From positions 1 to 7,632 of the forward strand of contig JAKEFN010000089.1 in NCBI GenBank assembly GCA_022616085.1: 7,632 nucleotides of DNA. Reading direction: 5' to 3'. The notes beneath the pieces were generated by a model. The model had not been told where the DNA came from. It saw only the letters and a list, made by a program, of their open reading frames with translations, and ran no database searches. The position numbers and the translations under genes are program-made. Positions 5,999 through 7,632 of this stretch are shown here, piece after piece. Position 1 is the stretch's first letter. Each line of letters begins with the position of its first letter. This stretch comes from a bacterium. Its GTDB lineage: Bacteria; Patescibacteriota; Minisyncoccia; Phycocordibacterales; JAKEFN01.

Positions 5999-6026
5999 AA
6001 TCCCTTTCTCTTGAAGGGGATTTTTT
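5999..6026 (+). terminator. Intrinsic terminator of the S9 peptidase gene
   Basis: AATCCCTTTC (5999-6008), loop TCTT and GAAGGGGATT (6013-6022) form a 10-bp stem with one G-U pair. A run of six Ts (6021-6026) starts at the last stem bases. It is oriented for plus-strand transcription, about 105 nt after the peptidase stop. Read on the minus strand there is no T-tract, so it would not terminate the convergent operon. Confidence 0.8.
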
Positions 6027-6053
6027 GCGTAAATTTTTATAAAGGATATCTTC

Positions 6054-6833
6054 TCACAACGGCTTCAACTCCTCCAAAATTTTTTTGTTTACAATATCTA
6101 TTTCATTCTCATTACGCCGGTAATCATGGCCGACGCCACGGAGTAAAATATATTTTTTCGGCTCCGGCGCGCGATCAAAAATCATTTTGACATCAGCAGG
6201 CAAAACGACATTATCTCGTTCTCCCGCAAGCAATAAAAGAGCTGCGTGAATGTTCGGAATTTCATTTAAACAATTGTATTTCTCCGCATCTTCAATATCG
6301 GAATATGGAACGCGAAATTCTTTCTTTTCTGTGCTTTGGGGGACGTCTCGAGCAGAGATACGAAAACCTTCTTGTTTCCACACATCTATTTTGTCCTTGC
6401 TTACCGTATTCATAAGGACATACGGTGGCATAATCGCCACCGCGGCTGAAATCCGAGTATCTCTCGCCGCATAAAGCATCGACGTAAAACCGCCCCTGCT
6501 ATGCCCGCCGAGCACGATGTATGAATAATTGCCCCGCTTCAGCATGAATTCAAGCACGTTTTTAATATCTCGAAGATACTGCGTAGTCGTGTAATTGGAG
6601 ATATCGCCCTCGCTCTCCCACGTGCCGGAGGGATCGAATCTGACCGCTGTATATCCCCTCCCCGCAAGCGCGTCCGCGAGCGAAACAAGATGCAGATAAT
6701 CCTTTGAGTCAAGGTATCCCGGACACAAAATCGCAAGCCGCCCCGTTTCTTTTTCGGGATAATGTATTACCGCCGCGAGTTTTCCTTTAGTCGATGGAAT
6801 AGAAATTTTTGATATTTTCATTTTTGCGGACAC
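6054..6833 (-). CDS. Alpha/beta hydrolase (serine esterase/peptidase-like)
   Basis: A 259-residue soluble alpha/beta-hydrolase with an intact catalytic set. LAILCPGYLDSKD (33-45) supplies the oxyanion loop, GGHSRGG (109-115) holds nucleophile Ser112, LAGERDNVV (202-210) places the acid at Asp207, and LRGVGHDYR (231-239) contains His236. The FDPSGTWESEGD segment (66-77) resembles the family strand-turn after beta-4. The enzyme probably hydrolyses an ester, thioester or short peptide, but the substrate is not visible. It has no signal peptide. The start is a GTG one nucleotide after the TGA of the NUDIX gene; an ATG four codons later (6821) is an alternative that keeps the whole domain. Neither has a clear Shine-Dalgarno sequence. 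The arrangement implies one transcript with the NUDIX gene. It is unrelated in layout to the larger S9 peptidase it converges with. Confidence 0.9.
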   Translation of the reverse strand: MSAKMKISKISIPSTKGKLAAVIHYPEKETGRLAILCPGYLDSKDYLHLVSLADALAGRGYTAVRFDPSGTWESEGDISNYTTTQYLRDIKNVLEFMLKRGNYSYIVLGGHSRGGFTSMLYAARDTRISAAVAIMPPYVLMNTVSKDKIDVWKQEGFRISARDVPQSTEKKEFRVPYSDIEDAEKYNCLNEIPNIHAALLLLAGERDNVVLPADVKMIFDRAPEPKKYILLRGVGHDYRRNENEIDIVNKKILEELKPL

Positions 6834-6834
6834 T

Positions 6835-7239
6835 TCAGTCTATCAAATTTTTTGCTTTCAAATCGTCAAAAATAATCTGATCAACCGGAGATACATCATC
6901 TCTTTTTGAATAACCAAACCAATCCATTTCTTCCACCTCCGCGCTCGGGGTCAATTCGCCCTTGAATTGCGCCGTGTAGCACGTCATGCGCACAAATGTC
7001 CCCTCCGGTTTGCCGTGGGCCGCGGCCTCAAAAGTGCCATAGTGCTTTATAGTTTCCGCAATAATATCGACGGAGAGCTCCTCTTTGATTTCGCGGATAA
7101 GCGCCTGCTCGTCCGATTCGTTTCTATCCCTCTTGCCTCCCGGAATATACCACTTGTCTTTCCCGTAACTTCTCGTCTCCAAAACTTTTCGGTCCCAAAT
7201 CTCAATAAAGGCGAGCTTGTCTATATATATTTTTGTCAT
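6835..7239 (-). CDS. NUDIX hydrolase
   Basis: A 134-residue single-domain NUDIX enzyme, the family that cleaves nucleoside diphosphates linked to another group, often to clean up oxidised nucleotides or sugar-nucleotides. KWYIPGGKRDRNESDE (29-44) leads into the NUDIX box, where G35, E41 and REIKEE (49-54) match the consensus GX5EX7REUXEEXGU. The closing glycine of the box is Ser56. The metal-binding glutamates are all present, so activity is expected. Later segments include TFEAAAHGKPEGT and EVEEMDWFGYSK, the latter typical of the family's C-terminal strand. It is the first gene of a minus-strand pair and ends 1 nt before the alpha/beta hydrolase start. Upstream is very AT-rich; TTGAGG (7273-7268) with TAATAA (7250-7245) is only a weak promoter candidate. 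The substrate is unknown. Confidence 0.93.
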   Translation of the reverse strand: MTKIYIDKLAFIEIWDRKVLETRSYGKDKWYIPGGKRDRNESDEQALIREIKEELSVDIIAETIKHYGTFEAAAHGKPEGTFVRMTCYTAQFKGELTPSAEVEEMDWFGYSKRDDVSPVDQIIFDDLKAKNLID

Positions 7240-7486
7240 GACGTTTATTATTATGTTTTTAGGAACTCCTCAATTTTTGATAATGCCAATCGATCGTGAT
7301 CCGCGATCATTAAGTTATTCATTTCATCAAATGTACGCTACCTCATTCCCGGCACTACGGGTTGTTGTCTCTAAGTGGTACCTGTTAATCATAACGAGGC
7401 ATATCAGAACGATATATTATGCAACATTTTGTGTCAATTTATCGTTCATCGTGACTGTCCCCATTCCCCTGAATAAGCTGATAAAT
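7240..7486. other. AT-rich intergenic stretch without a supported gene
   Basis: An open frame crosses this stretch on the plus strand (7217-7489), but it begins inside the NUDIX gene, has no family resemblance and no ribosome binding site, so I do not call it. The promoter of the NUDIX operon should lie at its left edge. Near its right end is the phrase GTGACTGTCCCCATTCCCC (7451-7469), which resembles sequence often found beside IS200/RAYT-type transposases. No tRNA or terminator is recognisable. Confidence 0.5.
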
Positions 7487-7581
7487 TAGAGCTTGTGAAA
7501 AAACTATTGACGTAGCGAGAATTCATAGTGCGAGGCGAAAATGCGGCGAGGAAAGCGAAGAATATTGTTGATATTTTGAGT
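7487..7581. repeat. 95-bp inverted repeat, right copy
   Basis: This is the reverse complement of 1-95 with one mismatch (A7527 opposite C55). Identity ends exactly at 7487 on the inner side. On the outer side the sequence continues as the second arm of a palindrome, which for the left copy would lie outside the window. The arm contains TTGACG (7507-7512), a -35-like hexamer, but no convincing -10 follows. No complete protein-coding frame covers the repeat. Confidence 0.95.
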
Positions 7582-7630
7582 CTTTCCGAGCCGCCGTTTG
7601 CAACCCGCAACATGAATTCGCAGTAGTCAA
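7508..7630. repeat. Roughly 120-bp imperfect palindrome (foldback structure)
   Basis: The sequence folds back on itself around position 7568-7569, where AATAT (7561-7565) and ATATT (7571-7575) flank the centre. Further out, GGAAAG (about 7550-7555) pairs with CTTTCC (7582-7587). GCGAGGCGAAAATGCGGCG pairs imperfectly with CCGCCGTTTGCAACCCGC. GAATTCAT (7519-7526) pairs with ATGAATTC (7612-7619), and TTGAC (7507-7511) with GTCAA (7626-7630). Arms diverge more than the two 95-bp copies do, so selection on, or ancient origin of, the fold is possible. It resembles a foldback or MITE-like repeat, but no transposase is nearby. Confidence 0.75.
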
Positions 7631-7632
7631 GA

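Noticed and set aside
7297..7309. Small palindrome TGATC-CGC-GATCA
   Set aside because: Five-base arms are expected by chance, and it does not overlap a convincing promoter.
7217..7489. 90-residue hydrophobic plus-strand frame at the right side
   Set aside because: It starts inside the NUDIX gene on the opposite strand, has no Shine-Dalgarno sequence, and its composition reflects AT-rich intergenic DNA rather than a membrane protein.
1..7632. CRISPR array, tRNA, rRNA or defence system
   Set aside because: No regularly spaced direct repeats, no cloverleaf-like or rRNA-like segments and no defence-related protein families are visible.

Overview
The window looks like a short stretch of a bacterial genome with compact, moderate-GC gene packing. 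The most likely source is Patescibacteria (CPR), perhaps a Parcubacteria-like lineage. This is inferred from an S10-type ribosomal protein cluster whose genes lack Shine-Dalgarno sequences, a uL23 with a long lysine-rich N-terminal extension, apparently leaderless promoters, and a small set of housekeeping and salvage genes. TGA is used as a normal stop codon (NUDIX and alpha/beta hydrolase genes), so the recoded Gracilibacteria/SR1 code is unlikely. The assignment rests on general resemblance, not on a database search.

Layout. Positions 1-95 are one copy of a 95-bp repeat. Positions 204-2828 (+) are rplC-rplD-rplW-rplB, a block of the S10 operon with 8-10 nt between genes. It has no rpsJ in the 203 bases before it and no rpsS after it. 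Convergent to it, on the minus strand, are a MIP18/DUF59 Fe-S assembly factor (2844-3146) and the ATPase SufC (3112-3786), with overlapping reading frames and a good promoter that places transcription start almost on the sufC ATG. A divergent intergenic region (3787-3936) also carries a plus-strand promoter, a possible 22-codon leader ORF and a perfect AGGAGG. These lead into a 652-residue S9-family acylaminoacyl-peptidase-like serine peptidase (3937-5895). Its 3' end runs into three consecutive hairpins (5875-6026), the last a clear intrinsic terminator. Convergent on the minus strand is a two-gene operon: a NUDIX hydrolase (7239-6835), then an alpha/beta serine hydrolase (6833-6054). Positions 7240-7486 hold no gene I can support. 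Positions 7487-7581 are the second copy of the 95-bp repeat, inverted relative to the first.

How it fits together. The ribosomal proteins build the 50S subunit around the peptidyl-transferase centre and the tunnel exit. SufC and the MIP18 protein belong to Fe-S cluster biogenesis, although the SufB/SufD scaffold is not here. The S9 peptidase, alpha/beta hydrolase and NUDIX protein look like cytoplasmic salvage or housekeeping enzymes. The least explained element is the repeat at the two window ends. The right copy is one arm of a roughly 120-bp imperfect palindrome, which suggests a dispersed foldback element, an assembly breakpoint, or both.
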